64,000 nt of DNA from Pagrus major. Lineage: Eukaryota > Chordata > Actinopteri > Spariformes > Sparidae. The notes below the pieces were generated by a model. It searched no databases, was not told the DNA's origin, and worked only from the letters and a program-made list of their open reading frames with translations. Location: contig NC_133237.1 in the NCBI RefSeq assembly GCF_040436345.1, positions 20,031,749 through 20,095,748 of the forward strand, in the 5' to 3' direction. Numbering within the stretch: the stretch's first letter is position 1; every line of letters starts with the position of its first letter. This document shows positions 1 to 23,856 of this stretch, in pieces. The position numbers were made by a program, and so were the translations under genes.

Positions 1-206
1 TCCACAATGACTTGTGAAACTTACCAGTGAATTAAACGTCCCCTTAGAGCAGTGGTTCTTAAAATGAGACTATCTAATTCCCACCATTAATGACAGGCTG
101 TATTTGTCTACAGAGTGTTGTTTTCCTTCTTCAGTTCATCAACATGCTCCTTCTTCAGTTGTTTCATATAAGTCATCTTTAGAGGCCCGAGCAGGATACA
201 TTATCT

Positions 207-603
207 AGTGAATCAGTGTTTCTCAACCTGGCAGTTGCAAGATCATTTCCAGGGGGACGCCAGATCCTTGTGGAGAAAAAAACGAATCAAAATATTTTTA
301 TACTGGGAAATAGCTTTTTCTTGTGAATGCCTATATCATTTAAAATAGATTTTAGTGAGTGCATTTGTTGGAGTCAAAGTGTGCAGGCATATGAGTTCTG
401 ATTGGAGGCACACAAAAAAAAACCCATGTTTTCATTTTGTAACTTTGAAATGCTTTGGCAACACAAATCCTCATTGTCCTGCCAATAAAGCTACTCTGAA
501 TCTGAAACATTTGGGATGTTGTGAGTTATAAGTCCCAGTACTGTGAACACCAACCTGAATTTTCTGGAGGGTTGCGACTGAAAAAGGTTGAAAACCACTG
601 CAG
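207..603. mobile_element. hAT-like non-autonomous element with inverted ends
   Basis: The left end reads CAGTGTTTCTCAACCTGGCA (208 on). The reverse complement of the right end reads CAGTGGTTTTCAACCTTTTT. CAGNGGTTCTCAACC-type ends are typical of hAT (Charlie/Zaphod-like) elements. There is no transposase frame inside. Confidence 0.6.
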
Positions 604-1117
604 TAAATGACAAAAAGGCCAAGATTGGAAACAAAATCTGAGAGAAAAGATTTTTTTTTATTTTTTTTTTTCATTTTGTCTAAGAAAAATGTGTTTTGCT
701 TTCTGGCATTATCTTTGGTGTATGTTTTAAATTATAAAATGGGTTCAGACTATGACACCAACGGTGGTTGAAACTAGATTTCAACCACCTTCATGCTGAT
801 GGGTCTATCTGGGGTCTACTTTCTTCTGAGAAAATCCTGTTGGAGGCTTTTGAGATAAATTGCCAATATAAAAAAACAAGGAGATTTTAAAAAGTAGTTG
901 CATATAGAAAAGTCGAAGTGAGTGAGTGAGAGAACGGAAAGTGATGTTCACTGCTGCCAGTTTTCATGCCAGCGGAGGAGGAGAGGCTGGCTGGGTTGTC
1001 TGGGTGTCTGGGTGCTGTGACGGGGTTGGCCCAGCAGGGGGCAGAGGTGTGATGCAGGGAGTGGGAGGTGACAGCTCAGTGTCACACTGCACACAGGGTG
1101 TCACCTCACCAGGCTGG

Positions 1118-1128
1118 GAGAGAGAGAG

Positions 1129-1183
<55 letters not shown>
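1118..1183 (+). repeat. (AG)n microsatellite
   Basis: Nearly uninterrupted AG repeats, longest pure part about 1133-1180. A pure GT tract starts 46 bases further on. Confidence 0.95.
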
Positions 1184-1184
<1 letters not shown>

Positions 1185-1225
1185 TGGACAGGGAGTCAGA
1201 GAAAAAGGTGAGAGATATAACTCAA

Positions 1226-1228
<3 letters not shown>

Positions 1229-1263
<35 letters not shown>

Positions 1264-1272
1264 GTGTGTGTG
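1229..1272 (+). repeat. (GT)n microsatellite
   Basis: About 16 pure GT units, a single interruption at 1261-1263, then further GT units. Confidence 0.95.
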
Positions 1273-2020
1273 ATCTGATGCTTGTATCTTTGTGAGGACT
1301 TGAGTTTTAGACCTTGAGGTGAGGACATTTATGGAAAGTGAGGACATTTTGGATCGTCCTTCCTTTTTTATGAGGCTACCTGAGGGTTAAGTCAGAATTA
1401 AAGAATCCATTATGTTACTGTGATGAAGCTAAACCTGAGAAGATTCCAGAAAACAGACATCAAACCACTGAAAAACCTTTCTAAACGTGCGTGAGTGTGC
1501 TGCTGTGTGGGGATATAACCGGCTAGTAGTCGGGTAGGTTTCTTTGTGTAAGTGACTGCATGTGTGTGTGGTTTTGTGTGTGAGAAATCCTTTTTTATTT
1601 CCTCTTTCTTCTCTCTCTGTCCCCTGTATCTGTCTCCAGGGACTCACTTGGCACCTCTCCCTACTTTTAATTCTCGCTCTGCAAACTGCTGCTGTCTGAA
1701 CACAAGCTGGCAGCACATACACGCACACACACGCACACACACATTCTTGGTTTCACCAATGCAACGGTGAACCCCCTCCCAAACAGGCGATGAAAGACAC
1801 CCACACAGTCGCCCCACGTCCGGTTTAAATGCAACACACACGTTTCTCTTTCACATCACTGTCATCGGAAATATTGGAGAGGAATTCACAAACACATACA
1901 AGGGACATCAATGACACAGTACAAGTTGAATTCAAAGAGATAAATACAAACACACACAACGCACAGTGATGAAAGACTGAGAATGCTTAAAGCCTCCCAG
2001 GAAATTCGCACTCACTCCCA

Positions 2021-2046
2021 GACACACACACACACACACACGCACA
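2021..2046 (+). repeat. (AC)n microsatellite
   Basis: Short CA tract with one GC interruption near 2041. Other CA-rich patches occur at 1720-1742 and 1950-1962. Confidence 0.9.
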
Positions 2047-2689
2047 CATTTCATCACTGACAGTAGCTGAGAGACACAGAGACAGCATCTCTGCTACTCA
2101 GAATACAAATCCAGTGTGAAAGAAAACACACACACCCATGATGAGCCCTTAAAACATGAACAGAAATCAAGGAAGTAAAAGGACATGAACATCCCACATT
2201 TATTTGTTTATTTCGATCCCTACTAGCTGCTCCAAACCAGCATAATAACATAACTGTCAGCGGCGCTCACGCAGCCAGCCGAACGCATACAAGTTCTCCA
2301 GCAAAACATACATACACTGACAGGCAGACGAGCCAAACTTCAAAAGCGAGAAATAAATAAATTAAGGACGAGTCTGATAGGGATGAATAAATAACAAGAG
2401 GAGAGAGACGAAAACAGGAAGGAGATAGGGAGCGTGCAGCAGTTAGAGAGGAAGCAGAGAGGGAGTTGCAGTGCTTTTTGGAAGGAGGCTGGAGGTGGCA
2501 GGCAGGGAGAAAGAGACTGTCACACACACTTCTAATCTCCTTCAAGTTAAACTGGCATAGATGGAAAACACACTCCAGAGATAGATATCTGTGTGCAGCT
2601 GCAGGTGGAAAAGTGCCTTCAAAACACACAGTGTGAGACCCAGTGACTCGCTTGTCTTTTGAGTTTCCTACACTCTGTGTCTTTTTTTT

Positions 2690-2890
2690 AATTATTTGGA
2701 GAAGGGTGTGAGTGTGAATGCAAATATGCAAATGAAACGGTTATTATTGCATTGCTCATCAAGCAGCGCGGAGCAGACATTAATAGGCTGATGAATATGC
2801 ATGTGAATTTGTTAATTAAGTTAATTATTCTGCTGAAAATGCATTCGTCTTCCAAGGACATCTTCCCCAGGATTCCAACCTGCTCCACTC
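2690..2890. promoter_or_regulatory. Candidate conserved non-coding element with tandem POU octamers
   Basis: Two ATGCAAAT octamers abut exactly at 2718-2725 and 2726-2733. TTAATTAA follows at 2812-2819, and further TAATTA-type and ATGCAT motifs lie within 150 bases. The segment is not repetitive within the window. Enhancer function is inference only. Confidence 0.4.
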
Positions 2891-3229
2891 ATTAGTCATG
2901 CGATATTTTACACTGGGCGCTGGGACAAGAGGTAGAGAAGGGAGGGGCAGCAGGGGCCACCGGGGTTGATATGTATACAATATAAGGGCATCATGGCTTT
3001 CAAGTCCACTTAAGAACAGCAGGAAGAGCCTCAGAAAGTGATATAATGGCATCATAATGACGCCTAATCCTTCATCAGCGCTTCAAAACTGAAGGGTCAG
3101 AGATGGAGACAAAGCACTGCACCCAGCTACAGTAGGGCGTACTCACTCCTAGTGGCCAGACATTCGCTCCATCTCTGCTTTTTCTCTTTCCTCTCCAGTA
3201 ATTCCCCCTCTTCACTGCTTTTCCTCTAA

Positions 3230-3340
3230 TTGCTTATTAAAACCCTCTTAAATGAACTTTTTGTGCCAACTTTCCAACACATTAATTAATTGTTGTAGCC
3301 AATTAAGTGTCGCTGCGCAAATGAGCTTCAGCACAAATGG
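3230..3340. promoter_or_regulatory. Candidate regulatory segment rich in homeodomain motifs
   Basis: ATTAATTAATTG (3281-3292) and CCAATTAAG (3299-3307) lie in otherwise unique sequence, 400 bases from the octamer segment. This is a weak call based on motif density. Confidence 0.25.
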
Positions 3341-4309
3341 TCCTGCAGGGCCCGTCCACCCCCCCACCCCCCCCACCCCATCTACACCACCTTCACCACC
3401 TCCCTCCTCCTCCTCCTCTTTTCTACCACCCTCACTGACTGCTTTCCCAGCATCCCCTCTGCCCTTAAAGCGGCAGCATCCACACACACAGAAGGAGAGA
3501 GACAATGATCTTGCCTAGCCCATGAAGCTCTTTGAATTGAATTGGTAATGAGGGGCTGAGACCTTGCTAAAGTACTTTGGTTCGCAGAAATGCAGCATCA
3601 TGCAGAGAGGGTGATGTGTCTTTGGCTGAAGTGGAGATGACTGTGAAAAGGTCAGAGAAAGATTTTTAAAAAGCTAGTGTCTCCTTCAGTTTGAGCTTAT
3701 TTCCATTATTGGTTATTAATGGAGCAGATAAAAGCAAATACTTCAGTGTAGGTGAAATTTATATCAAAGGGGTGAACGTGATTCCAGATTATTATGGTTT
3801 TATGACCTGGCACCAGTGACTGTACATAAAATCAACACACATCTGGATCATCTGGCCGATCCCAAACCCTCCTAAAAAATCTCTTCGGTTGGTCTCGCTG
3901 CTGTTGAGCGATAAAGAAATAACGAGTGTGTGTGACAGCAGTTTCTCACAAAACTATAAACTGAGAAGAAATGGAGATGGTGTTATGGCATCAATAAAGC
4001 ATTGCTGTTGCAGCACTAAAGCATATATCACTGCCGGGATAAAGTCAATCAATTTTTTCGAAATATCACATAAATAAAGATGTAGCCATAAACGAAATGA
4101 CTGGCATTAAATTTAGTTTGATAGAAGACAAAGAAGGGATCTGATGAAGACAGCACAATTCGCTCGCAACCCAAGATGCATTCATAATTTAAAAAAAAAA
4201 TCTGTTGCTCAACTATAAGCTCAAAACAAGTATTTTTTGAAGCAGTTGATATCAATTTTAACATGTTTTCTTCATGCTTTATATTAGCTGTTCTTTGCTC
4301 ATCACTCTG

Positions 4310-4330
4310 TATGTGTGTGTGTGTGTGTGT
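4310..4330 (+). repeat. (GT)n microsatellite
   Basis: About ten GT units. Confidence 0.9.
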
Positions 4331-5620
4331 CTTAGATGTGAGACTGTGGGAGTCCCTTTCTCCCCTCGCTGAGTTTACACATAGTCACTGATCAAACAGC
4401 TTCAGTCATCAAACTCAACATCAAACCATAGCAGGGCACAGAGAGACAACAGCGGCCCAGATTTACACTACACAAAGGAACTACCACACACATACGCATG
4501 CAAGAATTCACACACAGCCGCACACACACACAGAAAAGAAGAAAAACAGACATGCGTGTGGAATACCTGGATATTCAGTGCAAGAGAAATTAACTTGTTT
4601 TTAAGAGTCAGTTAAGAGACTTTTGCTGGTGCAATTCCTATTTTTTACCTTCAAATGTAATCTGGGATTTATTACAGTAACAAGTAAAAGCGATAAAAAA
4701 TGAGTGAATTTATGGAGTGCTTCAGCTGCAGAAATTCATTGTTATGTTTTTTTCGGTCACATCTCAAACTGTGCACTTCTGAATGTTAACATGGTCTCGA
4801 GTTAATAAATCTCAATCTGAATCTAATAAAGAGTGTCAACACAGCCAGGAGGCTTATCTATATGCTGTATGAAAGTGTAAAATAGCTAACACAAAATACT
4901 GAATTGCTTACTTTTTTTCCCTCCAGAGGCTCCTTCATCCCAGTTTGCCCTCTTCTTCTTTTTCCTGCTTCCTCACTGAGTTTGCTGCCAAATTAAAATG
5001 TAGCACCAGTTCAGACAGACTGATTTGCCAGCGTTTTAAATGCAGTGTTTGTAGTGGCTAGCTGAAAAATTATAATGAACTTTGTGGCGAAGAAAGTTCA
5101 AGCTTGAAAGCAGCATCTGAAAGGTGACTTGATCCAGACTTTCTACACCAAAACAATGTACAATATGATCCACTGCTGAAATTTTGGCTGATAGATTAGA
5201 CATATTTCCTTTGCCCAAAATTCATCAGCATTTTTTTCTGGTGTGCATTTAAGCAGAGGGAAACACATCCCTAAGTGCTCTTTGTAGTCAGTCAGGGTTC
5301 TTGGCACATGTGTGATGCGAGATCTGGGTTTGTCATTTTACATTAATTTAGAAGGAGCTGCTATTTGTTCAAGGTTGCCAGATTTCACACGGTGGATAAA
5401 GGATATCTAACTGCTGAGATTATAGTAAAGTTTGATGCAGATTCCAAATTTGTGCTTTGACAAACAGCTTGCACAGGGACTGAGGAAAATTGGAGCAAGC
5501 CGTGATGCAAAAAATACAATTGCATTAATAAAATTTGGTATGAATTGACTGAAATTGGCTGTCAATCAATGCAGTATTTGTCTGGAAGTCCACCAAAATC
5601 ACTGTAGCTGACAGTGAAGC

Positions 5621-5659
5621 GGCGGCATCCAAAATGGAGGCTCCATTTTGAATGCCGCC
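5621..5659. repeat. Near-perfect 39-base palindrome
   Basis: Two 19-base arms with a single base between them. The left arm is GGCGGCATCCAAAATGGAG. The right arm is its reverse complement except for one base, which would still form a G-U pair in RNA. The loop is too short for a microRNA precursor. Confidence 0.85.
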
Positions 5660-6869
5660 ATCGCCTGTCTCTGCCATGCCGAGTACGTGCTTCAGACTGG
5701 CAGCATGGCACATTTATGGGCATTCCCCATAAGGTGCCTTTCTGATTGATGGCACAGCCTCGTGCACCTCCCTCTCTTCAGTCCTGATTTATTCGTCTAG
5801 TCTCTGTGACTTGGCACTGGCATTGCCCACTACTTCTCCTGTGGAAACTCCCTGTGGGCACATTCACTATTATTTGGAGTCCCGATGGGCGAACGCATCA
5901 GACAGAAACATACACGTACACACCCTCATACACACACACGGCACCGTCTCATCTCACTCACACTGGGCCTGTGCTAGAGGGCAGGTGAGCCTCCCACTGC
6001 CTCCACTCTGAAAGGATCTCTCACCCAGAGGGCTCAGCTGCTTGGTGGGCCAGAGGGGTAAGCGGCTCTGTATGCCTGCCAAGTGAGGAACTGGTCTGGG
6101 TATGCATGAGGCCAAGCCTAACACACACACAAACACGTCCGAATGTGCGCACACACAGCCAGTCTGCATGAACCTCGCAGGCTTCTGCCTCTGCCAATCT
6201 GCAGTTTATGATCCTTGTCTGCCTGTCAAGATCTTCATAAAGAGATCAACCCAAGTGGTAAAGGAATCAACACATAAATAAGAATGGTGCATAAGGGAGC
6301 ACTTCACGTAAATGTCTGTCTGGGTCAAACTCATATCACATATAGGGCAATTATATAAAATCTATTGTGATTCACAGTGAAAATTAAACTGGACTTAACA
6401 CTGTTACCTAATGTAATAAATTTATATCATTGGTATCGGTTAAAATATCATAGGTAAGGCATCTATGCACTCCAGTATATGAGTGACAGCATGCTCCTTG
6501 TTAAAATTGGTTTGCATTTTGTCAATAAACGAAGAAAAAAGAAGACGAAGTGCAGCAAAATGTTGTTGCGCTCTTGACATCAAACTGCAGCACCTGGGTA
6601 GAGCCACGCAGTGGACACAGCGTAGTCTAGAGAGCCAAACAATTTTAAATCATCCACTACATCTGAACCTTCCTCACCCTCAGCTATGAATTAACTACAG
6701 GTTAGCAAAACATTTTTTAAAAATAATCACATGAAATTATTGGTTAGCTTATTGGTATCTGCCATGAGAAGCTGGTAATTGTCGGTCATCCGTATCAGCT
6801 GAAAAAAATCCATATCGTGCATCCCTGATATAACCAATGACAAATTATTAAATAATGAAAAAACATTTT

Positions 6870-7195
6870 GGATTATGGCTGCAACTAACATTTATTTTCA
6901 TTGTAGATTAATATGTTGATTATTTTCTCATTTAATCGGTTAGTTGTTTGGTCAGAAAATGCAAGAACATGGTGAAAAATGTACCAAAGCCCAAGATGTC
7001 CTCATTTGTCTTGTTTTGTCGACAACCCAAAGATATTCTGTTTAAACTGGAAAATGTTTACATTTACGAAGCTGGAATCTGAGAATTTTGACCTTTTTTG
7101 TCTTTAAAAATTGCCAAACTGATTAACTGATTATCAAAATAGTAATTTAACAGTTTAACAGACAACTGATTGATTAATCGTTGTAGCTCTACTTT
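6870..7195 (+). mobile_element. Fish MITE with GCTGCAACTAA ends, copy 1
   Basis: It starts GGCTGCAACTAACATTTATT and ends ATTAATCGTTGTAGCTCTA, giving inverted ends with GATTAATC-rich subterminal repeats. The interior (GCCCAAGATGTC, CAACCCAAAGATATTC) is shared, mostly inverted, with copies at 14037-14325 and 25340-25700. It is probably hAT-derived and has no coding capacity. Confidence 0.75.
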
Positions 7196-7619
7196 GGACA
7201 CAACCAAAGGATTAAACGACAGGGCTGACAAACAACAAACAAACAAACACTCCAAAATGTCTAACCTTATCAAATCTTTTCCATGTTTAAGATACAGTTC
7301 TGCATATTTTGTTTAGCTTGAGGGTTTTTCAATCTTGGCGTTTTTTTATTCCAGATTGTAAATTGGGGGTGCTTTTAATTGTGCTTGATATCTTTCTATT
7401 CAAAGTAGAATAAAAATGAACAAACAGGTTTCCAGATCATAACAGCAATAAGAGACACTAGAAACCTGCTGTAATTGAGCCCATTCTGCACTTCTCAACT
7501 TCGATCAGGCCCTGCCGAGGCCCAACTGTGAGGACTTCCTGTAGTTTGAGCTGCAGCATGAGTGAATGCCTACCATCTAGTGGCCGCCACAGTGAAACAA
7601 CCAGAAATGCCAGGAGAGA

Positions 7620-8895
7620 CAATTCAACTGGTCGCATAACTTCCTTTAATAAACTGAACCAAGAAAACACATATTACAAAATATTTTTTTTCCTTTTTAC
7701 AGACACATTAAACCATTTTCTCCTCCCTTTCCTTTCCAAAGCAAAAAATGGAAACAGAACCATGGACCATTATTTTTCTTCAAGCGTGTATCATTTTCTT
7801 TATGTAGAAAATAACTGCACCAAAAACAAAGAAAAAGCTCTTGTTGCACAAGTTGGCAGGGAGGCAACGACATTAGACGAGGCTTTGAGAGCCCATCAGA
7901 AAAAGCCAGAAAAGTCCGATTGGGTATATGTTTTCGAGCCTTATACTTGAACTAGCAGAATAGCATGTGGAGTATGGAGCAGTAGATCATAATGTAGTGG
8001 TTAATCCATATTTGAGACAGGAAGGTGAGCAGTACAGGCTTAGGCTTGTTACGACACAGAGATTTGCTTTATGTTAAGGAAGGAAAACCTTCATGTGGGT
8101 CGATAGCACATCGCAGTTCAGTTGGGCTGACAGACAGAATATGGAACAGCCTTTGGGTGAAATTAAGAAAATTCAGTCCAGCAGATGTACACTGTTGTAG
8201 GTGCCATCCAAAGCAAAAGCGTAACCCACGGGATCATTCAGGGGTTGCTGGAGTCACGAAAGAGGCACAAGGCTGAAAACGGGGGACTAACCAGCATGGA
8301 AGGTTTAATAAGAAACTCATGATCCTGTAGTGTTCTTATCAGTGCACTCATTGCCTCAAATATACCCACACATAATATTTTAGCTTCAGGTAATCTTCCA
8401 CCTCCTCTCCATGACAGAGTGGAGGACGTCATTCTCCAAAACACTGATAATTAGAAGTGGGCACTGCAGTGGACATGACAATCGTTTGTTTTGGAAAGAA
8501 AAGATCACAGCGGCTTTCTAAATTGAGCGTCAGTTGCTGGCACTCACTTTGGAAGCTAAACTTCATTCAAGTCAGGACCTTCAGTCGACAGGAAGGAGCA
8601 AGGGATTGCAGGTGGTGACTGTCCCTAATTGGACTGGTAAAGGTCCAAACACTCCATCTAAGAGAACACGACAGCTTGTTCAGTGGTAAGTGATGTTCAT
8701 GACCTGAAAAGGCCCTTAATCTCTTTCTTTCAGACATTCATTTTCAATATCTTTGATTCATCTTTAGCTACCTGCTCATGGTCCAGTGAGTCCTAATCTG
8801 CAGGTGTTCCTCTGCATTCTTCCTCTACCTTTCCCTTCAGGCCAGGAAGGTGGAGCCATCCCACAATACCTAGGTCTGTCTCTGGGGACTGAGGG
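7620..8895 (-). other. cdk12: Probable cdk12 3' UTR
   Basis: This is the non-coding stretch after the cdk12 stop. An ATTAAA hexamer on the minus strand at 7649-7644 is followed by GU-rich sequence around 7600-7625, a plausible cleavage site. Another ATTAAA lies at 8309-8304. The end is inferred, not observed. Open frames here on the plus strand have no recognisable family. Confidence 0.4.
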
Positions 8896-21062
<12,167 letters not shown>

Positions 21063-23814
21063 CCCTCACGCCGGCGTCGGTACCTCTCCTGCGGCTGGGC
21101 CTCGGAGGTCCAGGCAATTCATTCACGGGGAAAAACAGTAGCTACTCCAAATGCCAGAGCCAAAAATGTGTTACTAAGCAGAAACAGGGCAAGAAAATAC
21201 ACAAAATAAACACACCAGGCCGCTCACGTCCAGTCCTCCTCAATGCCAATTCATTCCATTGAGATCGCCAACATAGTTCGTCAAAGCAGAACCGAGCCGC
21301 GCCGGGTCCCCGTGCTGTAGAGTATGTACTTAGAATTCGTCAGTTAATGAAAAAGGTCCCGACCGAACACCGGAGCATTGTGGTGTCGTCTCCGTCTCAA
21401 TTTAGCTAGCACCGCTAGCTAATGCTCGGCGGCTAGCGAGCTGACTCGTGAAAAAGAAAAAAGTCCCTTTGTGAAAAGGTGTCCTTGTCCAGTGCCAAGT
21501 TAAGTAAAGGTGCTTTTATTCCACAGAATTACGGTCTTAGCATTCAGAAACAAGCAAATGCCTTCATTAAAAGACGCTCGTTTCTCGAACAAAATGAAAA
21601 CTTGACCCGGTTGGTACTGTTTACATGTTCCCTTTAATGTAAGTTTTATCCCCTATAAATTCAATGATGATTAGAAATCATAGTATTTTCGTGTGCAGTA
21701 GATGTTCCAGTTTATTATCAATGGCTCTGGGAATCAACCAGGCCTATATTTAGGGCGATGCTAGTGGATTTAATATCATCCACAGCCCTATCTGAAGGAG
21801 ACTACAAACGCCATTGTGGCTCCTGTGACTAGCAACTACTGCGCACAGCCGAATGAACCGGAAACCGGAACGCTGTCAATCTTGGACGTATCTTAGCAAC
21901 GACCTATCACAACACAAAGCCCGCCTACTGCACTCGTGGTAGCGCGCCAGGACGCAAACTGAGAGCTGCATCAATCTGCACAAGGAAAAACATTGGTTTT
22001 AGCCAGTCAGGTATCACAGTATGACACCTTAAAATTAGTATAAACACAAACCGTATGTCTGACAAAATAAGGAAGTTTCGGGATCATGGTGGATTTTTAA
22101 TTTCAAGCATCGAGGAGGCAAAGATGGATCACTAACAGGCAAAGTGGCCAACTGCCTCAGGGCCTCGAAGGCCCCATGTTTGCTGTGTGTCATGTGGCTA
22201 ATTAAATTGACATTTATTTCGGAATATGCAACTCAAAAGCACAATATTAACTGGGCTTTTACAGTAGGTCCTGCTTCACTACGTCAATCTGAGAGCTGTT
22301 TCGAGAAGGACCCCTGTGTCTAAATATGACTTATTTGATCACATTGCATGTTCCCAAATTATGTGATACAATTATGCCACAGCAAATCTGGGGCCAGCTA
22401 ATTATTAATGCAGATAGCAGGATAGGAGTGTTGGTTTATAAAGGGCCCACATATCCATTTGTATCCTGGCATCCTGTAGCACCTTAATCCAGCCATATAT
22501 AGAGGCTACTTTTATGTGACAAAAACATCTCCTTAAGCTGGTATCAAATATTGAGACACAAGTCAGGACGTTTAAGTCAGACTTGACATTAAGATGATAA
22601 ATAGTGTAATATCAAATTCATAACTATTTTTTTTTTCATGCACTAAAACATAGATTTGTTGAACAAGACAGCCAAAAGGATATGAAGTGTGTGTGTCATT
22701 TTTAAGACTGTAGAAGGCAAATAAATAAACAACATATGGTGACAACATCTAAATTGGCTGTTTGATGGATTTCAATGAGACGTGTCAAGTGAATCCAATA
22801 AATACATGAAAAAAAATACATTGCATTTAATTATGCCACTCCAGAGACACTGAATTTATATTTAATACATTAAACTGATTTCTGTCGAGCGTGTTCCCAT
22901 TATGATTACGCAGTATGACGAGCCGCTGTCCTGGATTCTGATTGGATCCGCTGTCTAACTGGGGCGTGGTCAACGAAAAACAAGGAAGTGGCGTTTCCTA
23001 CAGCACTAACAAAGTTACAACATATGTTTGAGCATTTTAAATGCCATAAAATACAGTTAATACGCATTTAAATGGTTAATGTGTCACAAAAGGGGCTCGC
23101 CTCCACTTGTGTGGCTGTTATGTTACACGAATCTTACTGTTAGAGTAATTATGAACAGTTTGGCACACATTTCAATGACAGGGCCTTCAAGTGGCAACAA
23201 CTCAAGAGACATGCAGCATTAAAATGCATTAAAAAATACATTTTATATCCAGCCATGAATCCTGTTCCCCCTAACAGGTCAAAAGATGACACCCCACTTT
23301 GATATTTGAGTTGTCTTTGTCCTGCGAGCTTTGGTCAAAGGACCAGCCAACAAGTAGGCCTAAGCAGCCCAAGGCCGTCGTTTATGTTTGGACAATACAT
23401 GCCTCAGCATAATTTCGTTATATTTATTATTTCTAAGTGATGTAGGCGTCGTACCAGCTCCATTTTAGGCTGCCAGATCCTATTCCTGTCGGGCTATTGT
23501 GTGGATGGATGGAAAGCTGTACAGGGGGAGGAGGAGGAGGAGGAGGAGGAGGTGAGGGCGAACCGAGCAGAGCAGATAAGAGAACTGGCTTATTGGCTGG
23601 CCGCTGCCTGTAGCCCACATTTTTTTTTTTTAATCAGAAACAAGAGGTCTTGCCGTTTGTGTTACAGGGCGAAAAACAACGACGTCGCACCCGCAGGAGC
23701 TACCGAGAGGACGGTAGCATGATAGTCGAGGAGGGGAATCGGCAGGAAGAGGGCCCGTATCTGCATTTCACTTCGCCTACACCGAATTCATTGAGTCGGT
23801 AACCAGTGTCCGAC
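21063..23814. promoter_or_regulatory. Divergent promoter interval between cdk12 and fbxl20
   Basis: The interval lies between the two start codons and has no coding segment. Positions 21063-21450 hold the cdk12 5' leader, with CpG-containing sequence and GCTAGC-type repeats near 21405-21440. CCGGAA (ETS-type) motifs occur near 21857-21870. The fbxl20 leader lies near 23500-23814. The middle part (22000-23400) is AT-rich with nothing recognisable. No TATA box could be assigned. MED1, expected here by comparison with mammals, is not present. Confidence 0.5.
23525..23552 (+). repeat. (GGA)n repeat in the fbxl20 leader region
   Basis: About nine GGA units lie 260 bases upstream of the fbxl20 ATG. 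The tract is purine-rich on the plus strand and may be promoter or 5' UTR sequence. Confidence 0.8.
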
Positions 23815-23856
23815 ATGGGGAAGGAGGTAAACGGTGTTTCGCGGAGCCGGTTTGAG
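23815..23856 (+). CDS. fbxl20: fbxl20 exon 1
   Basis: Residues 1-14, MGKEVNGVSRSRFE. The start context is CGACATGG and the donor is GTGAGT at 23857, phase 0. It is separated from exon 2 by a 4.3 kb intron. Confidence 0.93.

Larger units (their letters stand above)
1..7619. other. Gene-poor flank downstream of cdk12
   Basis: No coding exon with family resemblance is seen on either strand. The stretch holds a hAT-like element (207-603), GA, GT and CA microsatellites, an AT-rich segment with tandem POU octamers (2690-2890), a homeodomain-motif segment (3230-3340), a 39-base palindrome (5621-5659) and a fish MITE (6870-7195). Open frames here mostly come from low-complexity tracts. Confidence 0.6.

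Noticed and set aside
926..1328. Open frames with Arg-Glu, Leu-Ser and Cys-Val repeats
   Set aside because: They are translations of AG and GT microsatellites.
5621..5659. MicroRNA precursor at the palindrome
   Set aside because: The stem is only 19 pairs with a one-base loop, too small for a Drosha/Dicer substrate.
7528..7950. A 140-codon open frame on the plus strand
   Set aside because: It lies in the presumed cdk12 3' UTR on the opposite strand, has low-complexity Phe/Leu stretches from T-rich DNA, and shows no family resemblance.
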